Of a stretch of DNA of 64,000 nt, positions 8,825-16,909 are shown one piece after another. The stretch covers positions 62,001-126,000 of the forward strand of contig CAZMPN010000003.1 of NCBI GenBank assembly GCA_964568395.1, given 5' to 3'. The translations under genes were made by a program, and so were the position numbers. The DNA is from UBA6016 sp964568395 (GTDB lineage Bacteria > Campylobacterota > Campylobacteria > Campylobacterales > UBA6016). The notes beneath the pieces were generated by a model, which saw only the letters and a program-made list of their open reading frames with translations, was not told the DNA's origin and searched no databases. Positions within the stretch are counted from its first letter, which is position 1, and each line of letters begins with the position of its first letter.

Positions 8825-9181
8825 ATGGAACTAAATATGGAGCAGAAAGTAGCCGTTTTCAAGGCGCTCGGCAATAAAACAAGATTTTTGATGTTTAAGG
8901 CCATATTTACAAAGTCTGTTACATGCTCCATAGATGATAAAAAAGAGCATATAGACGAAGCGGAGGCGGAATCGATATGCGTGTCAACCATAGCCTCCTT
9001 GTTCGACTACTCGATGCCGACAATATCAAACCATCTAAAAGAGCTTCGGACTGCGGGGCTTATCACGATGGAGAAAAGAGGCAACAAGATCTACGTAGAA
9101 GCAAATCTCGATACAATCAAAGCGTTAAACGACTGTTTTACCGATCTAATAGCGCAGCTAGACGCCGCACGGCTCAAATAA
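8825..9181 (+). CDS. ArsR-family winged-helix transcriptional regulator
   Basis: A 118-residue repressor. The recognition helix region SMPTISNHLKELRTAGLI (63-80) and the wing (KRGNKIYVEA) are typical of the ArsR/SmtB family. Cysteines at C34, C52 and C104 are candidates for metal or thiol sensing: C52 (ESICVSTI) falls where classical ArsR has its CVC motif but only one of the cysteines is kept. An unusual acidic insert (about residues 36-50) separates C34 from C52. It is divergent from the rhodanese operon, with its promoter embedded in a palindromic operator; autoregulation plus control of that operon is inferred. Confidence 0.87.
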   Translation: MELNMEQKVAVFKALGNKTRFLMFKAIFTKSVTCSIDDKKEHIDEAEAESICVSTIASLFDYSMPTISNHLKELRTAGLITMEKRGNKIYVEANLDTIKALNDCFTDLIAQLDAARLK

Positions 9182-9216
9182 CAAATCAAGCCGTCACGCA
9201 ATCTAAAACTTATTTT

Positions 9217-9327
9217 TTAGCCATCATCTCTTTTCTTTACAAAAAATCTGAGCGTAGCGAGCGGTATCGCGACGGCGGCTATGACAAAAACGAACGCTAT
9301 CAAAATAGCCTCCAAACCAACATCCAT
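9217..9327 (-). CDS. 36-residue single-pass membrane peptide
   Basis: A short ORF beginning MDVGLEAILIAFVFV and ending RFFVKKRDDG, read from ATG at 9327 to TAA at 9217. A very good ribosome site (AGAAGGAG) lies 9 bases upstream. One helix of about 20 hydrophobic residues followed by a positively charged tail predicts a small inner-membrane protein. It follows the FixH-like gene by 42 bases on the same strand. I do not recognise it; by position it could be a small assembly or subunit peptide of a respiratory complex. Confidence 0.6.
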   Translation of the reverse strand: MDVGLEAILIAFVFVIAAVAIPLATLRFFVKKRDDG

Positions 9328-9369
9328 CGATTAAAATCTCCTTCTAAATAAAATACGCAAAACAAATCG

Positions 9370-9870
9370 CTACCGTCTCGTCGCCCATCCTTCAAATCTT
9401 ACATACTTCATAGCGTCGCCGACCTCTACCTTTATTGACGCTATCCATCTGCCCTCTTTGTCCAGATTGAACTTGGAGGAGCGGTATTCGCCGTTGTCGT
9501 ACTTGAAATCCTTGATATCTATGTTAAATTTTGACGTGTCCGGCCTCGTGATATAGGCGCTAACATTGGCGTCGCCTACATAGCCGCCTTTTTTATCCAA
9601 TATTTTTAACAGCAGCTCATTCTCCCCTGCCGCAAACTTCTTGTCGTTGTCGACCAAAACCACAAATCTGCTATCGAACAACTCTTCTTTGTTGATAATC
9701 TGGTCATATTTCTTTTCCAGATCTTGATAGCCCATATGATAGTCGTCGGCCATCTCTATCGGCGTCGCGATGGATATCGCCAATACGCTAAACAGACCTA
9801 CCAAAAAAAGCGCGGACATAACGCTGAGCAAAACGATAATCGGCCTAGCGCCTGATTTTGAATTAGCCAT
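9370..9870 (-). CDS. FixH-like membrane-anchored protein
   Basis: A 166-residue protein with one N-terminal membrane helix (about residues 10-34) and a periplasmic beta domain. The segment GDANVSAYITRPDTSKFNID and the ending YVRFEGWATRR recall FixH/COG5456 proteins linked to cbb3-oxidase or copper handling. An excellent ribosome site (AAAGGGG, 6 bases from ATG) precedes it. It lies 42 bases after the sensor kinase gene and before the 36-residue peptide, so all appear to be one operon. No cbb3 oxidase genes are nearby, so the partner complex is unknown. Confidence 0.6.
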   Translation of the reverse strand: MANSKSGARPIIVLLSVMSALFLVGLFSVLAISIATPIEMADDYHMGYQDLEKKYDQIINKEELFDSRFVVLVDNDKKFAAGENELLLKILDKKGGYVGDANVSAYITRPDTSKFNIDIKDFKYDNGEYRSSKFNLDKEGRWIASIKVEVGDAMKYVRFEGWATRR

Positions 9871-9912
9871 AAATCCCCTTTCGAGATTAAAGTGGCCGAT
9901 ATTTTGCTATAG

Positions 9913-11286
9913 CTATTTCAATTTTGTTTCAATATCCTTATCCGTTTCAGCGACATTAAACATTATAGAAAAGACGGTTCCCTCGCCTTCTTGGCTATCT
10001 ATGGCGTATTTTAGCCCACATACTTTAAGCAGCATGATAGCGAGCCTCAGACCTATTCCGTTTCTGGTTTTGCCCTCTTTCAGATACCCGACCATCGGCA
10101 GCCTATTCTCGGCACGCCTCAATATATTCCTATCTATGCCTCCGGCTTCGTCGGCTATGGTCAATACGGCTTTCCCGTTGTCTCTTTTTAGCGATATGCG
10201 GATATTTTTTTTGGTCAGAGTAAACTTTACGGCGTTTTCGCATAGATTCGCTATAGCCCTATGCAAAAGCACTCTGTCCGATTCTATAAAAATATCCGGC
10301 TCTATATCGAGCGATAGACCCTTGTCGTCACTCATTGCGACATCCATCAGAAAATATGAAATCTCGTCGACCATCTCGGAGAGATTAAACCGTTTCACAT
10401 CCGCCAATACCGAGTTTTCTTCTAGACGCGTAAGCAGCAGAAGCCTTGATATGAATTTATCCAGCCTTGATATCTGGCCGACGTCGCGTGAAAATTTGCG
10501 CTTTAGAGGCATAGGCACGCCATCATCCATAAGGGCCTGCTCTATATGCGTCCTGATAATGGAAAGCGGGGTTTTAAGCTCATGCGACATTAGAGACAGG
10601 AAGCTTCTTTGGTTGGCAAAAGATTCATCCAGCTTCTCCAGCAGTCCGTTGATATTTTCGGCAAGCAATCCTATCTCGTCGTTCGAGTACTTTTTCAGCC
10701 TTACGTCAAGCCTCAGCTCGTTTATTTCAGACAAAACATCGGATATTTCGCCGAGCGGTTTTAAGATGAGCCTTAACAAAAAATAAGCGAAAACGGATAT
10801 CAGAATAAGGGCGGCGATAAAGACGGCGATTGTTTTTTGATAGCTGTAAGCGATATCCTCGTCCATCGGATAGCCCATAACGATGCTTGCGCCGTCGCCG
10901 TTTTCAAGTTTTTTTATTCTCAATATGACGTCTTTGTTGCCGGTAAAATTTACGAATTCCGTATAAACCGTCAACGTATGGCCGTTCGCAAGCTTGCTTA
11001 TGGGTATCGGCAACGTTTTTGCCAGCCCGCTCTCAAATACGGTATTGCCGCTTTTGTCTACTATCAAAAGCCAGTATCTTTGCATCAGGTTTTTTTCGAC
11101 ACCGGAGGCCGCCCCGCCCCCTTTTTTTAAAACATCCTCCAAGATGGCGATATCCCTGGACATCTGGCCGTCGGCTATTCTGTTTATACTGTTTAGGCTT
11201 GTACGATACATCGTGGCCGCAAAGAAAGAGGCTATCAAAAGCGTCGACAACAGATAGAAAATAGCCAGCTTCGTCCTTATCTTCAC
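9913..11286 (-). CDS. Sensor histidine kinase (HAMP-HisKA-HATPase)
   Basis: 457 residues. Two membrane helices (about 7-26 and 152-174) bracket a ~125-residue periplasmic sensor region. A HAMP-like linker (about 175-225) leads to the phosphorylated histidine H235 in MSHELKTPLS. The ATPase domain has an N-box (LCENAVKFT) and the DEAGGID and NGIGLRLAI glycine boxes, so it looks active. GTG start, overlapping the regulator stop by 4 bases (GTGA), which indicates translational coupling. Its signal is not evident from sequence; being followed by a FixH-like gene hints at a respiratory or envelope cue. Confidence 0.88.
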   Translation of the reverse strand: MKIRTKLAIFYLLSTLLIASFFAATMYRTSLNSINRIADGQMSRDIAILEDVLKKGGGAASGVEKNLMQRYWLLIVDKSGNTVFESGLAKTLPIPISKLANGHTLTVYTEFVNFTGNKDVILRIKKLENGDGASIVMGYPMDEDIAYSYQKTIAVFIAALILISVFAYFLLRLILKPLGEISDVLSEINELRLDVRLKKYSNDEIGLLAENINGLLEKLDESFANQRSFLSLMSHELKTPLSIIRTHIEQALMDDGVPMPLKRKFSRDVGQISRLDKFISRLLLLTRLEENSVLADVKRFNLSEMVDEISYFLMDVAMSDDKGLSLDIEPDIFIESDRVLLHRAIANLCENAVKFTLTKKNIRISLKRDNGKAVLTIADEAGGIDRNILRRAENRLPMVGYLKEGKTRNGIGLRLAIMLLKVCGLKYAIDSQEGEGTVFSIMFNVAETDKDIETKLK

Positions 11287-11957
11287 TTGCCGAGCCTAAA
11301 GCCGATACCGCGTACGGTCTCTATTATATCGGGAGACGAAAGCTTCACCCTGATGTTTCTTATATGCATATTGATTATATGGGAGGATTTTTCGACGTAG
11401 TCGTCATATATATGCTCGGCTATCTGAAGCGGGGTCAGGATTATGCTTCTGTTATAGAAGAAGAGTTCCAAAATCGAAAATTCTTTCGGCGTCAATTGGA
11501 TATTCTCTCCGCCCTTTTTGACCGTGTGGGCGGCTACGTCTATCTCTACGTCGGATACTACCAGTTTGGTATCTTTCTGTGAGGAGACGCGTCTTAGCAG
11601 CGCCCTGACCCTCGCCAAAAACTCTATAACCGAAAACGGCTTTGTAATATAATCGTCCGCGCCGCCGTCAAGAGCCTCTATCTTATCGCCTATTTCGGAG
11701 TTCGAACTTAAAATAAGCACCTGGGTTTTCAGCTTCATAACGGAGCGCATATGTCCAAGCAGCTCCAGTCCGCTCATATCCGGCAAATTAATATCCAGCA
11801 CGACAAGGTCGAAAATCTTTGCTTCCAGCAGTTCTATGGCTTTTGCGGCGCAATTTGCAATTTTTACGCCGTAAAGCTCTTCGTTTAGTATGCCTACAAG
11901 ATTTTTGCCAAGCTCCTTGTCGTCTTCGACTACTAAAATATTCAAATATAAAACCAA
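11283..11957 (-). CDS. OmpR-family response regulator
   Basis: 224 residues: an N-terminal receiver with acidic pocket (VVEDD) and phospho-acceptor D55 (LVVLDINLPDMSG), then an OmpR/PhoB winged helix ending in IIETVRGIGFRLGK. It pairs with the coupled kinase downstream. The frame opens with TTG at 11957; an alternative TTG at 11945, giving MNILVVEDD, is equally believable because the upstream AGAAGA is weak and could serve either start. No ATG is available in frame near the true N-terminus. Confidence 0.88.
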   Translation of the reverse strand: MVLYLNILVVEDDKELGKNLVGILNEELYGVKIANCAAKAIELLEAKIFDLVVLDINLPDMSGLELLGHMRSVMKLKTQVLILSSNSEIGDKIEALDGGADDYITKPFSVIEFLARVRALLRRVSSQKDTKLVVSDVEIDVAAHTVKKGGENIQLTPKEFSILELFFYNRSIILTPLQIAEHIYDDYVEKSSHIINMHIRNIRVKLSSPDIIETVRGIGFRLGK

Positions 11958-12180
11958 TCTTCTGTTTTTCTAAAATCATAGCACATATCGTTGCGATAGC
12001 GTATCAAATGGGTATAAATTGAATAAAAATTGAAAAATAGAGGATATATTGTTATCGTCGGCGTTTTTAGTAAGCCGTAAATGTTTTGAAATATTTAAAA
12101 GCTATAGTCGCGCTTTCAAAAAAATATTTCGCCGCCACGTACTATTCGACAAAAATAAACAATCAAAAAAGCAAAATACC

Positions 12181-13500
12181 ATGAAGAACATATGCAAGTT
12201 GATAATCGGCATGAGCGCAGCCGGTTTGTTTGCCGGGGATACGACGATAAAAAACCCGGAGCAAGAAAGCTGGAACGCAAAACTGCAAAGCACGTATATA
12301 TGGATGAAAAAACCTTCCATAAACAGCCCGTACGCCGGAGATAATTCGCTCAAGGCCGACTCCGAGGGGAGTTGGAGCTGGAGCGTTACGCCGTCTATAG
12401 GTGCGCGCTTATGGAACGGAGGCGAATTCTACTTCAATCTGGAATCTGGAAGAAACCAATCGCTATCCGAACTGCACGGATTGGGAGGCCCGGCGAATGG
12501 CGACGACCAAAAGGACGGAGGCAAAAAACAGCAATATTTCACCTCTAGGCTGTTCATAAGGCAAGTAATAGGTCTTGGAGGGGAAAAAGAAAGTATAGCG
12601 TCCGATGCGAACCAATTGGCAAGCTCGTACGACAAAAACCGGATAGTACTGACGCTCGGCAAAATCAGCGTAACGGATATATTCGACAACAACGCCTTTT
12701 CCCACGACGCGAGAACGCAGTTTTTGAACTGGGCGTTTACGACTTACGGCGCATTTGATTATGCGGCAGATTCTAGAGGCTATACCGTCGGTATCGCGTC
12801 GGAACTATACTATGGCGACTGGGTGTTTCGCATAGGCAGGTTCATGATGCCGACGGATTCGAACGGCAGGTATCTCGATACCGCCATCGGGAAGCATTTT
12901 GGCGATCAGGTCGAAATAGAACACTCCCACAAAATAAACAATCTTGACGGAAAACTCAGGGCGCTTGTTTTTAGAAATAAATCAAAAATGGGAAGTTTCT
13001 CGGACGCCGTCAACTACGCCGCACAAAACGGATCGACCCCGGATGTCGCAAACGTCAGGCAAGAATCGTACAAAACAGGATATGGCGTAAGCTTGGAGCA
13101 ATATTTGACGAAGGATATAGGCGCATTTGCCAGATATAGCCGTGCGGACGGCAAGACCGAAACGTTCGCGTTTACCGAAATAGAGCGTTCCGTCTCCTGT
13201 GGTCTTTCCATAAACGGCTCATCGTGGGGCAGAGATAAAGATACTCTTGGCATAGCCGTCTCTATAAACGGCCTATCTGACGGACATAAGGACTATCTGT
13301 CCAAAGGCGGACTTGGCGCGTTCATAGGGGACGGCAAGATCAACTATAGATCCGAGGAGATACTGGAAGGATATTACAGTGCGAATATAGCGAAAAACTT
13401 TTACGCGTCGTTTGACTATCAGCGGATAAACAATCCGGCCTATAATGCGGACAGGGGGCCGGCTGATATCTATAGCGTAAGGCTTCATTTGGAGTTTTGA
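12181..13500 (+). CDS. OprB-like outer-membrane porin
   Basis: About 439 residues from the ATG at 12181, which opens a signal peptide (MKNICKLIIGMSAAGLFAGD). The mature protein is beta-rich with alternating aromatic residues, ends in phenylalanine (VRLHLEF) as outer-membrane barrels do, and carries stretches typical of carbohydrate-selective porins: LTLGKISVTDIFDNNAFSHD and FLNWAF. The frame stays open back to a TTG at 12049 with a fair AGAGGA site, but that extension (44 mostly basic residues) would bury the signal peptide, so I prefer 12181. Its end overlaps the convergent CDF gene by 16 bases. The substrate is unknown. Confidence 0.75.
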   Translation: MKNICKLIIGMSAAGLFAGDTTIKNPEQESWNAKLQSTYIWMKKPSINSPYAGDNSLKADSEGSWSWSVTPSIGARLWNGGEFYFNLESGRNQSLSELHGLGGPANGDDQKDGGKKQQYFTSRLFIRQVIGLGGEKESIASDANQLASSYDKNRIVLTLGKISVTDIFDNNAFSHDARTQFLNWAFTTYGAFDYAADSRGYTVGIASELYYGDWVFRIGRFMMPTDSNGRYLDTAIGKHFGDQVEIEHSHKINNLDGKLRALVFRNKSKMGSFSDAVNYAAQNGSTPDVANVRQESYKTGYGVSLEQYLTKDIGAFARYSRADGKTETFAFTEIERSVSCGLSINGSSWGRDKDTLGIAVSINGLSDGHKDYLSKGGLGAFIGDGKINYRSEEILEGYYSANIAKNFYASFDYQRINNPAYNADRGPADIYSVRLHLEF

Positions 13501-14387
13501 GGATATAGCTTGCAGCTATTGCAATCTTTTCCGCACGGCTCGTGGTGGATAAGCGTATATGCCTGCTCGAATATGGCCTCGATATCCGCCTCTATCTTGT
13601 CGGCCAATTCGTGCGCTTTTTCTATCGTATCGTATTTGCATACTGTCATATGAAAATCTATATGCCTCTCGGAGCCGGCCTTCCTTGTTCTAAGATCGTG
13701 AAAGTCCAGAAAATGCTGTCTATATCTTTCGATGCTGTCTATTATCTTACCCTCCTCCTCTTCCGGAAGGCTGGCGTCCAAAAGCGGGGCAAACGACCCC
13801 CTCAATAGCTCCCATGCGGCATGGACTATCAGAGCCGCGACCATGATAGCCGCGACCGGGTCAAGCCACTGCCAGCCGGTCAGATATATGCCAAAAAGCC
13901 CGGCCATGACGCCTAGCGAGGTAAGCACGTCCGTTCTTAGATGCATGGCGTCGGCTCTAAGGGCTATGGAGTCGGTCTCTATCCCGACCCTCATGAGATG
14001 TCTCGATATGAAGAAGTTGACGACAGAGGATACGGCCATGATAGCCACACCCCACCCTACCGCCTCGACCGGATGCGGATGCAAAAGCTTTTGTATAGCC
14101 TCCAGAACTATCCAAAAGGCCGCTATCAATATAAGAACGGCCTCAAGCGTACCGGATAGATTTTCTATCTTTCCGTGCCCATATCTATGCTTTGCGTCCG
14201 CCGGATGAGAGGCCTGTCTTACGGCGAAAAAAGCTATGATAGCTGCAAGCAGGTCCAACGAGGAGTGTATCCCCTCCGAGATTACGCCGACGGAACCTAT
14301 GGCGACGCCTATACTTAGCTTGCCTATGACCAGCGCCGTATTCGAGATAACCGATAGCTTCGCCGCCTGTTCTTTTGGATTTACCAT
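13485..14387 (-). CDS. Cation diffusion facilitator (CDF) metal exporter
   Basis: A 300-residue metal/proton antiporter. Site-A ligands H41 and D45 (GIHSSLD) and a second HxxxD in DAMHLRTDV match CDF proteins; the KHRYGHGKIENLSG loop is the family signature. Five to six hydrophobic helices precede a cytoplasmic domain from about residue 205. The tail (HHEPCGKDCNSCKLYP) adds three cysteines that are not standard and could bind metal. The HD-HD type site suggests Fe/Co/Zn/Cd, but specificity is not decidable by eye. It lies 10 bases after corA on the same strand. Confidence 0.9.
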   Translation of the reverse strand: MVNPKEQAAKLSVISNTALVIGKLSIGVAIGSVGVISEGIHSSLDLLAAIIAFFAVRQASHPADAKHRYGHGKIENLSGTLEAVLILIAAFWIVLEAIQKLLHPHPVEAVGWGVAIMAVSSVVNFFISRHLMRVGIETDSIALRADAMHLRTDVLTSLGVMAGLFGIYLTGWQWLDPVAAIMVAALIVHAAWELLRGSFAPLLDASLPEEEEGKIIDSIERYRQHFLDFHDLRTRKAGSERHIDFHMTVCKYDTIEKAHELADKIEADIEAIFEQAYTLIHHEPCGKDCNSCKLYPQNSK

Positions 14388-14397
14388 ACGCTACCCC

Positions 14398-15366
14398 TTA
14401 AAACCAATTTTTCTTTTTGAAATACACAAACGGGATAACCGCCGAGAGCGCCATGACGGCCAGCGAGTAAAAATATCCGTACTCCCATTGCAGTTCCGGT
14501 ATTATCTTGAAATTCATCCCGTAAACGCTCGCTATCAACGTCGGCGGCATCAATACTACGTTTACGACCGTAAAAAGCTTTATGATCTTGTTCTGGTCTA
14601 TGTTGATTTGGCCTATAAACAGGTTTTGAATATTGTCAAGGGCGTTTAGATTGATGGTCGTAAACTCTATTAGCGACGCTATATCCTTTATCATGATGGT
14701 CAGGTCGTCCCTGTGCTTCTTGGATATTTTGCCGGACTTCAAAAGCCCTATCGTTATCCTTCTTTTATCCGATATCGTCTCTCTTATCTTCAGATTGAAC
14801 TCTTGTATCGTAGATATCCTCTCCAATATCTCATCGTCGCTCATTTTCGAGTTTGGCGAAAATATATCCTTTCTGAGTTTGTTTATCTCCTTTGCCGCAT
14901 ACTCTATAAGCGCGGCGTCCGCCTCGATTCTGTTGTCGAAAATATGCATAAAAATATCATATCCGCTACCCATATCGGAATTTGCGCGAAGAAGCCGCCT
15001 TTGCGTCTCGTTAAAGCTTTTTAGCTCCTTATATCTCATAGTGAAAAGTATCTCGTTTTTGATAATGAACGCAACCGATTCGTTGCAGTGATCTTTTGCC
15101 TTGTCCGCAAAGAAAAAAGATACGAAAAATAGCGCGTTTATGGATATGGAGTCGCTATCCTCCCAGTATCTGGAGCTGCTCTCTATGCTTTCCCTCTCTT
15201 GCCTGGTCGGGAATTCGACCTCAAACCCATCGCTGATTTTCGATATTTCCGCGGCGGAAGGATTCAATAAGTCGATCCACAGGATAGACGCCGCATCAAG
15301 CGTTTCGATATCGTCGTTTTCGGTATATTTTATTACTTGGTTATTTTTTGTGTATATATTTATCAT
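14398..15366 (-). CDS. corA: CorA-family divalent-cation channel
   Basis: 322 residues. The C-terminus carries the diagnostic YGMNF (282-286) between two membrane helices and a basic end (YFKKKNWF). The long N-terminal cytoplasmic part contains the helical funnel expected for CorA. Known role: Mg2+ (or Co2+/Ni2+) uptake. The ATG at 15366 has GGGAAG upstream. A 21-codon ORF with a stronger ribosome site lies 95 bases upstream on the same transcript and may regulate it. The next gene on the transcript is a CDF exporter, so import and export of divalent cations may share control. Confidence 0.88.
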   Translation of the reverse strand: MINIYTKNNQVIKYTENDDIETLDAASILWIDLLNPSAAEISKISDGFEVEFPTRQERESIESSSRYWEDSDSISINALFFVSFFFADKAKDHCNESVAFIIKNEILFTMRYKELKSFNETQRRLLRANSDMGSGYDIFMHIFDNRIEADAALIEYAAKEINKLRKDIFSPNSKMSDDEILERISTIQEFNLKIRETISDKRRITIGLLKSGKISKKHRDDLTIMIKDIASLIEFTTINLNALDNIQNLFIGQINIDQNKIIKLFTVVNVVLMPPTLIASVYGMNFKIIPELQWEYGYFYSLAVMALSAVIPFVYFKKKNWF

Positions 15367-15461
15367 GCTGCGCTTCCCCTCTATTGTATTCGGGCGGCCG
15401 GCTTTAAGAATGGATATAAAAAAGACGCATCGCTGGAAACTTTCGCGGCAATTACTTTATT

Positions 15462-15527
15462 TTACCGACCGTCCATATGCGAAAGAAGTACAGGAGATGC
15501 GCCGTGTCGCTTAGGGTCGTCGTCCAT
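15462..15527 (-). CDS. Putative corA leader peptide (21 codons)
   Basis: A short ORF starting MDDDPKRHGASP, from ATG at 15527 to TAA at 15462. Its ribosome site AAAGGAG is better than that of corA. It lies between the likely corA promoter and the corA start, in a different frame. N-terminal acidic runs and prolines are known to destabilise translating ribosomes at low Mg2+ (the principle of the enterobacterial MgtL leader). The DDDP start just before a Mg2+ transporter gene is therefore suggestive of a sensing leader, but this is inference; it could also be a chance ORF. Confidence 0.45.
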   Translation of the reverse strand: MDDDPKRHGASPVLLSHMDGR

Positions 15528-15559
15528 TGCGCTCTCCTTTGTAGAAATTATTTCGGCGA

Positions 15560-15565
15560 ATTATA
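15560..15565 (-). promoter_or_regulatory. -10 box upstream of the corA leader
   Basis: TATAAT on the minus strand at 15565-15560. A start about 7 bases further on would give a leader of roughly 25 bases before the 21-codon ORF. The -35 region is AT-rich with TTGAAA repeats but not at ideal spacing. Confidence 0.45.
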
Positions 15566-15617
15566 CATGACTTATTTCAATTTTATTTCAACAAGCCAAA
15601 CGGGAAGCGTATTCTCC

Positions 15618-16835
15618 TTATTTCCTAGACGGTATTGGATAGTTTTCTATCACGTAGTCTATATCCTTGTCGCCTCTGCCGCTTAGATTTACGAGAATAG
15701 ACCTGTCCGGATTCTCTTTTGCGTATTTCATAGCATACGCTACGGCGTGCGCGGACTCCAGCGCCGGAATAATGCCTTCGTGTTGCGATAGCTTATAGAA
15801 GGCGTCTATGGCCTCCGTGTCGCTGCATAAGCCCACTTTGGTTCTGCCTATGCTGTTTAGATACGCATGCTCCGGACCTACGGACGGATAATCTATACCG
15901 CTTCCCACCGAATGCACAGGGGCCGGCTCCCCTTTTTCGTCTTTTAGCATGATGGAGTTGAATCCGTGCATTACGCCTTCGCTGCCATATGTCAGGCTAG
16001 CCGCATGTTCGCCCAGCTTCTCGCCTTTGCCGGCAGGCTCAACCGCCACAAGCTCTACCGCGTCTTCGATAAATGCGCTGAATATCCCCATCGCGTTGCT
16101 GCCTCCTCCTACGCAAGCGGTCACGGCGTCAGGCAGTTTGCCGGTCATCTCGTAAAACTGTTCCTTCGCCTCAAAGCCTACCACGCTTTGAAAATCCCTT
16201 ACCATTCTAGGAAACGGATGGGGACCTACTACCGAACCTATGGCGAAAAGCTGGTTTTTCGTATCTTTCAGGTAAGCCTCGAATGCGCTGTCGACAGCCT
16301 CTTTGAGCGTCTTTAGTCCGTGCGTAGCCGGAACTACTTTGGCGCCCAGTATCTTCATCCTGACGACGTTCGGGTGCTCTTTTTTGATATCCACCTCGCC
16401 CATATGTATCTCGCACTCCAACCCAAAATATGCGGCCGCCGTAGCCAGCGCTACTCCGTGCTGCCCGGCTCCCGTCTCGGCTATCAGCTTCGTTTTGCCA
16501 AGATGCTTCGCCAGCAAAGCCTCGGCCATACAGTGATTTAGTTTGTGCGCGCCGGTATGGTTGAGGTCTTCCCTTTTTAGATATATCTGTCCGCCGCCTA
16601 TATACTTGCTCAGATTTTTACAGTAAAAAACCGGGGTCGGTCGGCCCTGATAGTGTTTTCTGATTGTTTTTAGCTCGTTCAAAAACTCATGCGATTTTGA
16701 AAGCCTCATATACGCCTCGGTTATCTACCTGAAAGGCTCTTCCAGCTGCGGCGGTATGAACGCTCCGCCGAATTGTCCGAAAAATCCGTCTCTATCGGGC
16801 ATTGACTCAAGGTATGGTTTTTTACTCTCCAGCAT
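15618..16835 (-). pseudogene. trpB: Tryptophan synthase beta subunit interrupted by one in-frame TAG
   Basis: The longest clean ORF starts at 16709 (363 residues) and is a near-complete TrpB: PLP lysine in HTGAHKLN, catalytic glutamate in IAETGAGQHG, phosphate loop GGGSNAMG, C-terminal NLSGRGDKD. But the conserved TrpB N-terminus is found upstream in the same frame from ATG 16835 (with GAGAGA ribosome site): it reads GFFGQFGGAFIPPQLEEPFR, then TAG at 16727-16725, then ITEAYMRLSK. Codon 37 of a 405-codon gene is thus amber. Either the gene is newly inactivated, or a base is miscalled, or translation restarts at M43 to give a truncated protein. No trpA lies beside it. Confidence 0.85.
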
Positions 16836-16909
16836 ATCTCTCTCTTTGGTGGTTTAGATTTGGAAAAATTTACCAAAAACTGCTTTAACAACGACAGATG
16901 AAGCCTTTG

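Noticed and set aside
8825..9181. Assignment of the ArsR-type regulator as an SqrR/BigR persulfide sensor
   Set aside because: C34 and C104 do not fall at the helix positions of the SqrR cysteine pair, and an acidic insert shifts the alignment.
12049..12180. Porin start at TTG 12049
   Set aside because: It would add 44 basic residues before a clear signal peptide; AGAGGA upstream keeps it as a minor alternative only.
15417..15461. Rho-independent attenuator between the leader ORF and corA
   Set aside because: A T6 run exists on the minus strand, but I could not build a convincing stem directly before it.
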